DNA of 64,000 nucleotides from CAZIOH01 sp964540815. Its GTDB lineage: Bacteria > Myxococcota_A > Polyangia > Fen-1088. The stretch is from assembly GCA_964540815.1 (NCBI GenBank), contig CAZIOH010000003.1, forward strand, positions 1 through 64,000. Direction: 5' to 3'. The notes under the pieces are model-generated. The model did no database searches, was not told the origin of the DNA, and was given only the letters and a program-made list of their open reading frames with translations. Of this stretch, positions 1-7,301 are shown piece after piece. Within the stretch, counting starts at the first letter, position 1. Every line of letters starts with the position of its first letter. Position numbers and translations under genes: made by a program.

Positions 1-2000
1 GGCCCGGGAACGATGCTCAAGCTCGGCCGCGTGCCGGCTCTCAAAGCGTACCGTGCCACCAGAACCTTCGGCCCCCCCTGCGGCATGGTGCAGTACACGT
101 CGTGCAAGCCGGCCTCGAGGCCCGCATACGTCGCGCGCAACGAGGGTGGATGATCGTCGAGGGACGGCTCGCAGAATCCGTGCGAGGCCCTCAGCGAAAT
201 CCCCGCGGGCAGCACCGCTGGCCTCCCCTCCCCCCCATCGCCCGCCAGTTGCCGCGCGCCGGCCGGGATGACCTCCGAGGTCGGTGCGCCACGACCACCC
301 ATCGCCGCGGCAGCCTTCACCTCGACCTCCTGGCCATCACGGACCTGACTCTCGCGGCGGAGGGACGCTCGCCCCACGAGGGGCGATCCCTCCAGACCCG
401 GGGCATCTTCCGGCGTGCTCCCATTTTCGGCATGGCGCGCTCGCTCGCTCCCCGAACCGCCCACCGCCCTCTTGTGCTTTCCCGCTCCCGTGCGCACGCG
501 AGGATTCTCCGTCCTCGACGAAGGCAAGTGGACGCCAGGCGTGCCACCCGAGGCCGCCTCGGCCAGCTCACCGCTCGCCTTCGGTGGCGGCTCGGATCTA
601 CGCTCGGTCGGACGGGTGCCAGGCCCACCCCCAGAGGTTCCCGTTGCGACGCGCGCCCCCGCCACTGCCCCCGCCCCCGTCCCCACCCCCGTCCCCACCC
701 CGACGAGCGCATCCGCCTCCCGGCTGGCCACGGGACTGGCGCTGCTCCCGAACCAAGCTCGCCCTCTGGTCACCCCGTTCGTCCCGGCGATGGCCAGCAC
801 CACCACGACCACGCCACCCAGCAGCACGATCCCACCGGCCGCAAAGCCGGCCGTCCTCCTCCATTGGCCCCCGGTGCCCATCTGCCGCAGCAGGACCTGA
901 GCGCGGGCATCATCGGGCGCATAGGCGAGCGCGCGCCCCAGTTCGGCGAGCGCTCGCGCTCCCTGCCGTTGCTTCCTGGCCCGCTCGGCCGCTTCGCGCG
1001 CCTGGGCTGCGATTCGCGGAGACAACCCGCGCTCGAACTCCGCCGGATCCGCCAGGAAGGCGCGCAGCGCCGCACCTTCATCCCCCAGCCCGGCGCCAAC
1101 CAGCATCCCGCGCAGGGCCGACGCCACCGCGGCTCCGTTCGCGAATCGCGCGCCCGGATCGTGCGCGAGGCAGCGCAAGATGATCGCCTCGAGCGCGGGG
1201 CCAACATGCGGATCGAGCTTGCCCGGCCGGGTGAATTCACCGCGCAGAATGGCCGACAGCATGGTGAGCGGATCTTTTCCGCAGAAGGGCAGGTGTCCCG
1301 TGCACATCTGGTACAGGACCACGCCCAGCGAGAAGACGTCGCTCGACGGTCCCACCTCGTCGCCGCGCGCCTGCTCGGGTGACATGTATGCCGGCGACCC
1401 CAGCACGGCCCCGGTGGCCGTCATCGTGTCGAGGCCGCCCACGTGCGCGACGCCAAAATCCGTCAACACCACCCGCGGCACCTCGCCCCGATCGATGAGC
1501 ACGTTGTCCGGCTTGACGTCCCGATGGACCACGCCGGCAGCGTGCACGGCGCCGAGCGCGTCGGCGATCTGCGCGCCGAACAGCATCGCCGACTCGGGCA
1601 GCAGGTGTCCGCGGCGGCCATCGATCACCTGCCGCAGGTCGGGCCCGTCGATGAGCTCGGTGACCAAGTAACCGGGCTCCTCCCCTCTCGGGGGCGAGAA
1701 GTCGTACAGCGCCAGCACCGACGGGTGCCGGATCCCCGCCACCGCGCTCGCCTCACGACGAAACCGCGCTTCGAGATCCGCCCGCCCGGCAAAGAAGCCG
1801 TGCATCACCTTGATGGCCACGTCTCGCCCGAGCTGGGGATCGTGCGCGCGATAGACCGTCGCCATCCCTCCTCTCCCGAGCTCCGCGCGGATGGAGAAGC
1901 GCCCCAAGGTCTTGCCGATGTAGCCTATCCGACGATCGTCACTTGCGTCTCTCGTCGTGTCATCGACGGCGTCAGCGGCGGCATCGCCGGTGTGGTCCAC
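1..2000 (-). CDS. Membrane-anchored Ser/Thr protein kinase (3' end beyond window)
   Basis: Reading from GTG at 2000 down to base 1 gives one open frame of 666 codons without a stop, so the C-terminus lies outside the window. The protein is a Hanks-type kinase. The glycine loop GRGGMATV is near residues 42-49, the ATP lysine (VAIK) near 64, the catalytic HRD aspartate near 161 in HRDVKPDN, DFG near 181, and SPAYMSPEQ follows. After the kinase domain comes an Ala/Arg-rich helical stretch (about 325-375), one membrane segment (about 386-405) and a Gly/Thr/Ser/Pro-rich region. The last visible part (DVYCTMPQGG...KVLVARY) resembles a PEGA-type extracytoplasmic fold. All catalytic residues are present, so it should be active. 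No ATG precedes the kinase domain in frame; GTG 2000 is the best start. The substrate is unknown. Confidence 0.88.
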   Translation of the reverse strand, partial: MDHTGDAAADAVDDTTRDASDDRRIGYIGKTLGRFSIRAELGRGGMATVYRAHDPQLGRDVAIKVMHGFFAGRADLEARFRREASAVAGIRHPSVLALYDFSPPRGEEPGYLVTELIDGPDLRQVIDGRRGHLLPESAMLFGAQIADALGAVHAAGVVHRDVKPDNVLIDRGEVPRVVLTDFGVAHVGGLDTMTATGAVLGSPAYMSPEQARGDEVGPSSDVFSLGVVLYQMCTGHLPFCGKDPLTMLSAILRGEFTRPGKLDPHVGPALEAIILRCLAHDPGARFANGAAVASALRGMLVGAGLGDEGAALRAFLADPAEFERGLSPRIAAQAREAAERARKQRQGARALAELGRALAYAPDDARAQVLLRQMGTGGQWRRTAGFAAGGIVLLGGVVVVVLAIAGTNGVTRGRAWFGSSASPVASREADALVGVGTGVGTGAGAVAGARVATGTSGGGPGTRPTERRSEPPPKASGELAEAASGGTPGVHLPSSRTENPRVRTGAGKHKRAVGGSGSERARHAENGSTPEDAPGLEGSPLVGRASLRRESQVRDGQEVEVKAAAAMGGRGAPTSEVIPAGARQLAGDGGEGRPAVLPAGISLRASHGFCEPSLDDHPPSLRATYAGLEAGLHDVYCTMPQGGPKVLVARYALRAGTRPSLSIVPG

Positions 2001-2056
2001 CCGCGAAAGCTTACCGCGCCTTCGAGCCGGATTCTGCGGTCAAGCCCCCTGGCAAC

Positions 2057-2095
2057 AAAAAAAACGCGGAAGGTCGGCCCCCCCGACCTTCCGCG
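2057..2095 (-). terminator. Intrinsic terminator reading toward the kinase gene
   Basis: On the minus strand a 13-bp perfect stem (arms 2083-2095 and 2065-2077, CGCGGAAGGTCGG and its complement) with a 5-nt loop is followed by eight T (plus-strand A8 at 2057-2064). No minus-strand protein gene ends just before it. It therefore either ends a small RNA or acts as an attenuator 57 bp upstream of the kinase start at 2000. Confidence 0.85.
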
Positions 2096-2151
2096 CTGCG
2101 ATCCCCAGCCCTGTTTCCCCCACCCCGAAAGACTGCCCAATCAGATTCGAT

Positions 2152-2164
2152 GATCACCTCCTTT
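2152..2164 (-). promoter_or_regulatory. Perfect anti-16S-tail (extended Shine-Dalgarno) element
   Basis: The minus strand reads AAAGGAGGTGATC, the full complement of the conserved 16S rRNA 3' end. No ATG, GTG or TTG follows at normal SD spacing; the nearest downstream TTG is about 16 nt away. The terminator lies about 57 nt further on. It could drive a leader peptide or be a ribosome-binding element in a small RNA. Confidence 0.55.
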
Positions 2165-2285
2165 GCGGATGACCTTCCCTGAGCCAGACTCCCTTGTGCC
2201 ACCGTCTTCCCGGCTCTCACCCACGGCTGCCCTGCGCCTGCCACCCCGACCCTTGGTGCTTCATTCCTTGAAAACTCCCAACCAT

Positions 2286-2312
2286 CTCAACTTGCTCAAC
2301 TTGCTCAACTTG
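2286..2312. repeat. Three tandem 9-mers
   Basis: CTCAACTTG is repeated three times without mismatch (2286-2294, 2295-2303, 2304-2312) in the divergent promoter region between the kinase and the M16 peptidase. Regular 9-bp iterons may bind a regulator, or they may be simple slippage. Confidence 0.6.
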
Positions 2313-2540
2313 GCCAGTGTGCCCAATCTGCCCGGCCTGCCTGCATCTCCGGGCCGCCGTCGGCGACCGGCCCCACCCATCCAGTCGGTGCCGACCTCCG
2401 TGTCGGCTCGCCCAGCCATCCCCATCGACGAACACCATCATGCCTCGCGCGATGTTTCGGCGTCCTTTCACACCCACGAATCTTCAGTAAAATCGAGGAA
2501 GGGGAGCCCGCACTTTCCGCTCTCCACGCCGCCCTACCGG

Positions 2541-3842
2541 GTGTTTCGCTCGCGCCTTCCCAACGGCCTCCGCCTGGTCACCATCGAGACTCCGCACCTG
2601 CACACCGCCTCGATCGCGCTCTATGCCCGGGTGGGCGCCCGCTACGAGACCCGCCGAACAAACGGTCTGTCGCATTTTGTCGAGCACATGCTGTTTCGAG
2701 GCTCCTCGCGCTTCGCCAACTCCTTCGAGCTCAACTACGCGATCGAGAGCGTGGGAGGAACGCTCTACGCCGAGACCGGCCGCGACTACTCGCTCTACCA
2801 GATTCCCCTTCACCCGACCGAACTGCCGCGCGGACTCGAGATCATGGGCGATCTGTTCGCCACGCCCCGCTTCTCGGACATCGAGCTCGAACGACAGATC
2901 ATCCTCGAGGAGATCTTGGAGGATCTCGACGAGGACGGCCGCAACGTGAACGTCGACGATCTGTCGCGCGCGGCCGTATGGGGCAATCACCCCCTCGGCT
3001 TCCCCATCACCGGCCCGCTCGCCAACGTGCAGCGCTTCTCCACCGACGAGGTCCGCGCCCACTTCGCCACCTTCTACGGTGCCTCGAACATGGTGCTCTG
3101 TCTGGCGGGCCCCATCCGTCACACCCGCGTCGAGCCCCTGGCGGCGGCGGCCTTCTCGCGCATCCCGCGCGGCCGGCGGGCCCAGCCGACCCCCGCACCT
3201 GCGCCGGGTCCGGCGTCGGGCACCCGCCCCCGCTTCCGGATGGTCCCCAACGATTCGGCGCAGATCCAGACCCAGCTGGTCTGGCAAGGAATCCCCGACA
3301 GCGATCCGGATTATCTCGCCCTCTCGGCCCTGGTCCGGATCCTCGACGATGGGATGTCGACCAGGCTCCACTACCAGATCTGCGACCAGAAGGGCCTCGC
3401 CTACAACGTGTCGGGCGGAATCGAGCCGCTGCATGACACGGCGCTGCTGGAGATCGACGCCGCCTGCGCTCCCGCCAAGTTGCCCGATCTGCTCGCCGAG
3501 GCCCTGTCGCTGGTCGAGCGTTTTCGCACCGAGCTCGTTCGCGCGGACGACCTGGCCAAGGCCAAGCGCCGCTTCCGCGGTGACATCGAGGCCAGCTACG
3601 ACGACATCGATGGGCTATCGGGCTGGTACGGCGGAACGTCGCTGTTCTACACGCCCCGCACCCACGCCGAGCGCCTGCGGCGCTTCGAGTCGGTGACGGC
3701 GGAAGCCATTCAACGGGTGGCCAACCGGGTGCTGCGCACCGAGCGCCGGACGGTGACCGCGGTGGGGGCGCTCACCGCCAAGCAGGAGCGGCGCGTCCGG
3801 TCGATTGTTCGACGGGAGCCTGCTCGGGCGCCGGGAGCCTGA
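2541..3842 (+). CDS. M16 family zinc metallopeptidase
   Basis: A pitrilysin/processing-peptidase-like protein. The inverted zinc motif HFVEH is at nucleotides 2673-2687, followed about 70-80 residues later by the acidic helix LEEILEDLDED that supplies the third zinc ligand. Family landmarks LPNGLRLVT near the start and NSFELN, GPL and the C-terminal half-domain (QLVWQG, LDDGMSTRL) are in the expected order. It probably acts as a secreted or periplasmic oligopeptidase; no signal peptide is seen from this start. GTG 2541 was chosen because the family usually starts about 10 residues before LPNG and the upstream frame (open from 2163) looks non-coding. The start is uncertain; TTG 2163, ATG 2169 and GTG codons near 2400 are alternatives. 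The NUDIX gene follows after 16 bp. Confidence 0.85.
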   Translation: MFRSRLPNGLRLVTIETPHLHTASIALYARVGARYETRRTNGLSHFVEHMLFRGSSRFANSFELNYAIESVGGTLYAETGRDYSLYQIPLHPTELPRGLEIMGDLFATPRFSDIELERQIILEEILEDLDEDGRNVNVDDLSRAAVWGNHPLGFPITGPLANVQRFSTDEVRAHFATFYGASNMVLCLAGPIRHTRVEPLAAAAFSRIPRGRRAQPTPAPAPGPASGTRPRFRMVPNDSAQIQTQLVWQGIPDSDPDYLALSALVRILDDGMSTRLHYQICDQKGLAYNVSGGIEPLHDTALLEIDAACAPAKLPDLLAEALSLVERFRTELVRADDLAKAKRRFRGDIEASYDDIDGLSGWYGGTSLFYTPRTHAERLRRFESVTAEAIQRVANRVLRTERRTVTAVGALTAKQERRVRSIVRREPARAPGA

Positions 3843-3858
3843 GCGGGGAGCAGCACGA

Positions 3859-4416
3859 ATGCAGCGCCCTTCCACCACGGCGCCGCCCGGTCGTCGGACG
3901 CGGGGCGGTGGTGGCGGCCGAGCTCCGAGCGCGGGAATCCTCCTGTATCGCAGGGGAACCGGGGGCCAAGGCGAGACCATCGAGATCCTGCTCGTCCATC
4001 CGGGCGGACCGTTCTGGGCGACGAAGGACGCGCATGCCTGGTCGATTCCGAAGGGCGAGCTCGAGGACGGCGAGCCGCCCTTGCGTGGGGCGATCCGAGA
4101 GCTCAGCGAGGAGACCGGGGCCAGCGTCGGGCCCGCCGCGGAAGCAGCGGCGATCGCGCTCCCACCGATCCGGACCAGCAGCGGAAAGATCATTCATGCG
4201 TTCGCGGTGCAGCAGGACTTCGATGTCACCGCGCTCCGGTCGAACCCGGTCGAGCTCGAATGGCCCCCACGCTCGGGGAAGCAGCAGACCTTCCCGGAGG
4301 TCGACCGGGCGGGCTGGTTTCCGCTGGAGCTTGCCCGTGACAAGCTCCACAAAGGTCAGGTGGGGCTGGTCGACCACCTGATCCGGGTGCTCGACGTCGG
4401 CAGCGCCGCGCCGTGA
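3859..4416 (+). CDS. NUDIX hydrolase
   Basis: 185 residues. The complete Nudix box GX5EX7REUXEEXGU is visible at about residues 66-88 (GELEDGE...RELSEETGA), so the metal-binding and catalytic glutamates are present. It should hydrolyse a nucleoside diphosphate linked to another moiety; the substrate cannot be read from the sequence. The start ATG 3859 is preceded by GGGGAG at 3845-3850; an in-frame upstream extension from 3805 would overlap the peptidase and has no conserved content. It is probably co-transcribed with the M16 peptidase. Confidence 0.88.
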   Translation: MQRPSTTAPPGRRTRGGGGGRAPSAGILLYRRGTGGQGETIEILLVHPGGPFWATKDAHAWSIPKGELEDGEPPLRGAIRELSEETGASVGPAAEAAAIALPPIRTSSGKIIHAFAVQQDFDVTALRSNPVELEWPPRSGKQQTFPEVDRAGWFPLELARDKLHKGQVGLVDHLIRVLDVGSAAP

Positions 4417-4453
4417 CGTTGGGGGCGGCCAGGAGCCGGCGGACGAAACCATG

Positions 4454-4481
4454 CATATATTCGCATTTTGACATGAATATG
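4454..4481. promoter_or_regulatory. Candidate SahR operator (AT-rich inverted repeat)
   Basis: In an otherwise GC-rich region this AT-rich block contains inverted ATATTC (4457-4462) and GAATAT (4475-4480), flanked by CATAT and ATATG. It overlaps a TTGACA hexamer at 4468-4473 and lies 15 bp before the GTG start of the ArsR-type regulator. ArsR-family regulators bind such AT-rich palindromes; autoregulation and control of the downstream ahcY are inferred. Confidence 0.6.
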
Positions 4482-4495
4482 GTACGCTCAGGTCC

Positions 4496-5551
4496 GTGAG
4501 CTCGTCGTCCCCCGCTACCCTTCCCCGCGCGGAGCTGTTCCGGCTCCTCGGTGACGAGGACCGGCTGCGGCTCCTCGCCCTGTGCGAGGCAGACGAGCTC
4601 ACGGTCGGGGAGCTGGCGACTCTGCTCGACGAGAGTCAGCCGCAGATCACCCGCAAGAGCCAGCCGCTTCGGGACGCTGGCCTCCTGCAGGCGCGCAGGG
4701 ACGGCACGCGCACGCTGCTCCACGCCGACCCTCCGACGGATCCGATCGTGCTGGCCGGCCTCGAGGCCGGGCGATCCTTGTGCCTCGGAGAAGGGCGCCT
4801 GGCCCGGGTACCGGCGGTGATCGCGCAGCGCGAAGAGACGGCCCGTCACCTGTTCGGCGAGGGCGACGGCAGGGCGAGGGCTTCGGGGGATTCCACCCCC
4901 GCCGCCGCCAGGGCCGGCGCCAGCGGGAGCGGGAGCGGCGTTGCGGTGGCCGGGAACGCGAACGCGGCCCGGATCGCCGTCGAGCGGGCGCTGCTGCCGC
5001 TGCTGGGGATCGTGATGCCTCTGTTGCCCGGCCGCGCCCTGGCGATCGACGTGGGGACAGGAGAAGGGACGCTGCTGCCCATCCTGTCGCCGCTCTACGA
5101 ACGGGTGATGGCCGTCGATCGCAGCCCCGCGCGGCTGGCGCGGGCGGCCGAGCACACCGCGGCGCTGGGGCTCCCGAACGTGCGGCTCCGCCAGGTCGAG
5201 GTCGACGATGCGAACCTCGTGCAGGAGATTGCGCGGGCGGGCGGGGCCGACCTGGTCGTCCTGGCGCAGGTGCTGCATCACGTGGCGCGGCCGCAGAGCC
5301 TGGTCACGTCGGCGGCGCGGCTCCTGCGTCCACACGGCCACCTGGCGATCGTCGATCACCTGGCCCACGACGACGAGCGGCTGCGCGAGCGAGGTCATGT
5401 TTGGCTCGGCTTCGAGCCGGCGCGGCTGCGCGAGCTCCTCGAGGGCGCGCGCCTCGAGCCGGTGGCGCTGTCGCTCTTGCGCAGCGACGAGACACCGCCT
5501 TTGCAGCTCGCGGTCGGACGCCGCACCCAGGAGGCTCCGCCCCCACCCTGA
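4496..5551 (+). CDS. sahR: ArsR-type regulator fused to SAM-dependent methyltransferase domain (SahR-like)
   Basis: 351 residues. Residues about 5-85 form an ArsR-type winged helix (LFRLLGDEDRLRLLALC...LTVGELATLLDESQPQITRKSQPLRDAGLL). A Gly/Ser/Ala-rich linker (about 120-155) leads to a class I methyltransferase fold with SAM motif AIDVGTGEG and VLHHVARP. This architecture and its position directly before ahcY match SahR of sulfate-reducing Deltaproteobacteria, an S-adenosylhomocysteine-sensing repressor of the SAM cycle. The fold therefore probably senses SAH rather than methylating a substrate. The start is GTG 4496 just downstream of an AT-rich inverted repeat. The symbol is assigned by architecture and neighbourhood only. 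Confidence 0.8.
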   Translation: MSSSSPATLPRAELFRLLGDEDRLRLLALCEADELTVGELATLLDESQPQITRKSQPLRDAGLLQARRDGTRTLLHADPPTDPIVLAGLEAGRSLCLGEGRLARVPAVIAQREETARHLFGEGDGRARASGDSTPAAARAGASGSGSGVAVAGNANAARIAVERALLPLLGIVMPLLPGRALAIDVGTGEGTLLPILSPLYERVMAVDRSPARLARAAEHTAALGLPNVRLRQVEVDDANLVQEIARAGGADLVVLAQVLHHVARPQSLVTSAARLLRPHGHLAIVDHLAHDDERLRERGHVWLGFEPARLRELLEGARLEPVALSLLRSDETPPLQLAVGRRTQEAPPPP

Positions 5552-5571
5552 CGCCGGCTACCACCCGCACC

Positions 5572-5597
5572 AGGCGAGGAGGGCGTATCCTCGGCCT
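5572..5597 (+). promoter_or_regulatory. Hairpin in the sahR-ahcY spacer
   Basis: AGGCGAGGA (5572-5580) pairs with TCCTCGGCCT (5588-5597) with one bulged G and a 7-nt loop, in the 103 bp leader of ahcY. There is no T-run. It does not match the known SAH riboswitch core as far as I can recall it, so it may be a processing or stability hairpin. Confidence 0.35.
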
Positions 5598-5654
5598 GCC
5601 CGGATTGCTTTCGAGCGCGAGAAGAACGACCCAAGAACCCCAAGGAGAGTCACC

Positions 5655-7112
5655 ATGGACAGCCGTACGGAATTCCCTGCTTACAAAGTGAAGGACCTGT
5701 CGCTCGCCGAGCTCGGACGCAAGAAGATGCGCATGTCCGAAAAGGAGATGCCCGGACTGATGGCGCTGCGCGAGGAGTTTGGCGCGCAAAAGCCCCTCAA
5801 GGGCGCGCGCGTGGCGGGATGTCTGCACATGACCATCGAGACCGCGGTGCTGATCGAGACGCTGGTGGCGCTCGGCGCCGAGGTGACCTGGACCTCGTGC
5901 AACATCTTCTCGACCCAGGACGAGGCCGCCGCCGCCATCGCCAAGGCGGGCGTGCCGGTGTTCGCCTGGAAGGGCGAGACCCTGGCCGAGTACTGGGCCA
6001 ACATCGAGCTGCAGCTGGTGGCCTTCAAGGGTGGTCAGGGCCCAAACCTGATCCTGGATGACGGCGGCGATCTGACGCTGCTGGTGCACAAGGGCGCCGA
6101 GTTCGAGAAGGCGGGCAAGGTGCCCGATCCGTCGACCACCAACGTCGACGAGATGAAGGTGATCCTGGCCCTGCTCGCCAGCAGCCTGAAGGCCGACGGC
6201 CAGCGCTTCACCAAGCTGGCGCGGGACATCAAGGGCGTCTCGGAGGAGACCACCACCGGCGTGCATCGCCTGTACGACATGGCCAAGAACAACGGGCTCT
6301 TGTTCCCGGCCATCAACGTCAACGATTCGGTAACCAAGTCCAAGTTCGACAACCTGTACGGCTGCCGCGAGTCTCTGTTCGACGGCATCAAGCGCGCCAC
6401 TGACGTGATGGTGGCGGGCAAGATCGTGGTCATCGCCGGCTACGGCGACGTGGGCAAGGGCTGCGCGCACGCCGCGCGCGGGTTCGGCGCGCGGGTGCTC
6501 ATCACCGAGATCGATCCGATCTGCGCCCTGCAGGCGGCCATGGAGGGCTTCGAGGTGGTGACCATGGAGGACGCGGCCCCGCTCGGGGACATCTTCGTCA
6601 CCGCCACCGGTTGCGTCGACGTCATCGTGGCCGAGCACATGCGGGTCATGAAGGACGAGGCGATCCTCTGCAACATCGGACACTTCGACAGCGAGATCCA
6701 GGTGAGCTGGCTCGAGACCAACCCGGAGGTGCGCGAGGAGAACATCAAGCCTCAGGTGGACCAGTTCGTGCTACCGGGGGGACGGCGCCTGACGCTGCTC
6801 GCGCGGGGACGGCTCGTGAACCTCGGCTGCGCCACCGGCCACCCGAGCTTCGTCATGTCGAACTCGTTCACCAACCAGGTCATCGCTCAGATGGCCCTGT
6901 GGGAGAACGCCACCAAGGGCAAGGACGCCACCACCGGCATGACCTTCGCCAGCGGCAAGGTCTACGTGCTGCCGAAGAAGCTCGACGAGAAGGTCGCGCG
7001 GCTGCACCTGAAGAAGGTCGGGGTGAAGCTGACCACCCTGACGCGCGCCCAGGCCGACTACCTCGGCGTCTCGGCGGAAGGCCCATTCAAGCCGGATCAC
7101 TACCGGTATTAG
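5655..7112 (+). CDS. ahcY: Adenosylhomocysteinase (S-adenosyl-L-homocysteine hydrolase)
   Basis: 485 residues, full length for the family. It reversibly splits S-adenosylhomocysteine into adenosine and homocysteine, relieving product inhibition of methyltransferases. Visible landmarks are CLHMTIETAVLIETL, the NAD-binding GYGDVGKG at about 261-268, SNSFTNQV and the C-terminal KPDHYRY that closes the neighbouring active site. The start is ATG 5655 with AAGGAGAG 5 bp upstream. It follows the SahR-like regulator by 103 bp, so regulator and target form one unit. Confidence 0.97.
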   Translation: MDSRTEFPAYKVKDLSLAELGRKKMRMSEKEMPGLMALREEFGAQKPLKGARVAGCLHMTIETAVLIETLVALGAEVTWTSCNIFSTQDEAAAAIAKAGVPVFAWKGETLAEYWANIELQLVAFKGGQGPNLILDDGGDLTLLVHKGAEFEKAGKVPDPSTTNVDEMKVILALLASSLKADGQRFTKLARDIKGVSEETTTGVHRLYDMAKNNGLLFPAINVNDSVTKSKFDNLYGCRESLFDGIKRATDVMVAGKIVVIAGYGDVGKGCAHAARGFGARVLITEIDPICALQAAMEGFEVVTMEDAAPLGDIFVTATGCVDVIVAEHMRVMKDEAILCNIGHFDSEIQVSWLETNPEVREENIKPQVDQFVLPGGRRLTLLARGRLVNLGCATGHPSFVMSNSFTNQVIAQMALWENATKGKDATTGMTFASGKVYVLPKKLDEKVARLHLKKVGVKLTTLTRAQADYLGVSAEGPFKPDHYRY

Positions 7113-7128
7113 ACGCGCCTTCGGCGCT

Positions 7129-7205
7129 CGCGGGGGGCCGCGGACGGGCCCCCGCGGGCCCCCCGCGGAGCTTGCTGAGGCGAGCCGGCGCGGCGAAGCC
7201 GCGCC
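7129..7205. terminator. Two strong hairpins between convergent genes
   Basis: Arms at 7129-7143 and 7152-7167 form a very GC-rich stem of about 15 bp with one bulge. A second perfect 8-bp hairpin, GGCGCGGC-GAA-GCCGCGCC, is at 7187-7205. Neither has a T-run. They lie between the 3' ends of ahcY (plus) and the glycosyltransferase (minus) and could stop or stabilise both transcripts. The spacer 7113-7301 has no gene. Confidence 0.45.
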
Positions 7206-7301
7206 TCCCGTTGAAAGACCCGCTCGCAGTTGCTCGCTCTGGCGCTTCGACGAAAAGGATCTCCCTCGCCCGCGGAGCCGCTCAGAGGGGTGGGGACCTG
7301 G

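Larger units (their letters stand above)
2001..2540. other. Divergent intergenic region with regulatory RNA elements
   Basis: This 540 bp stretch separates the minus-strand kinase from the plus-strand M16 peptidase. It holds an intrinsic terminator (minus), a perfect Shine-Dalgarno block (minus) and three direct 9-mers, listed separately. An open frame runs through it into the peptidase from 2163. However, its third codon positions are much less GC-biased than those of the real genes here, and the predicted residues are Pro-rich with no recognisable family, so I treat it as non-coding. Confidence 0.5.

Noticed and set aside
102..1382. A 426-residue plus-strand frame over the first kinase
   Set aside because: The minus frame reads a full kinase with all catalytic motifs; the plus frame is an antisense shadow.
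2163..2540. N-terminal extension of the M16 peptidase
   Set aside because: Pro-rich, with weaker GC bias at third codon positions and no family match; the conserved core starts near 2541.
5552..5654. SAH riboswitch in the ahcY leader
   Set aside because: A hairpin is present, but the conserved core of the riboswitch was not recognised; the SahR-like regulator already explains control.
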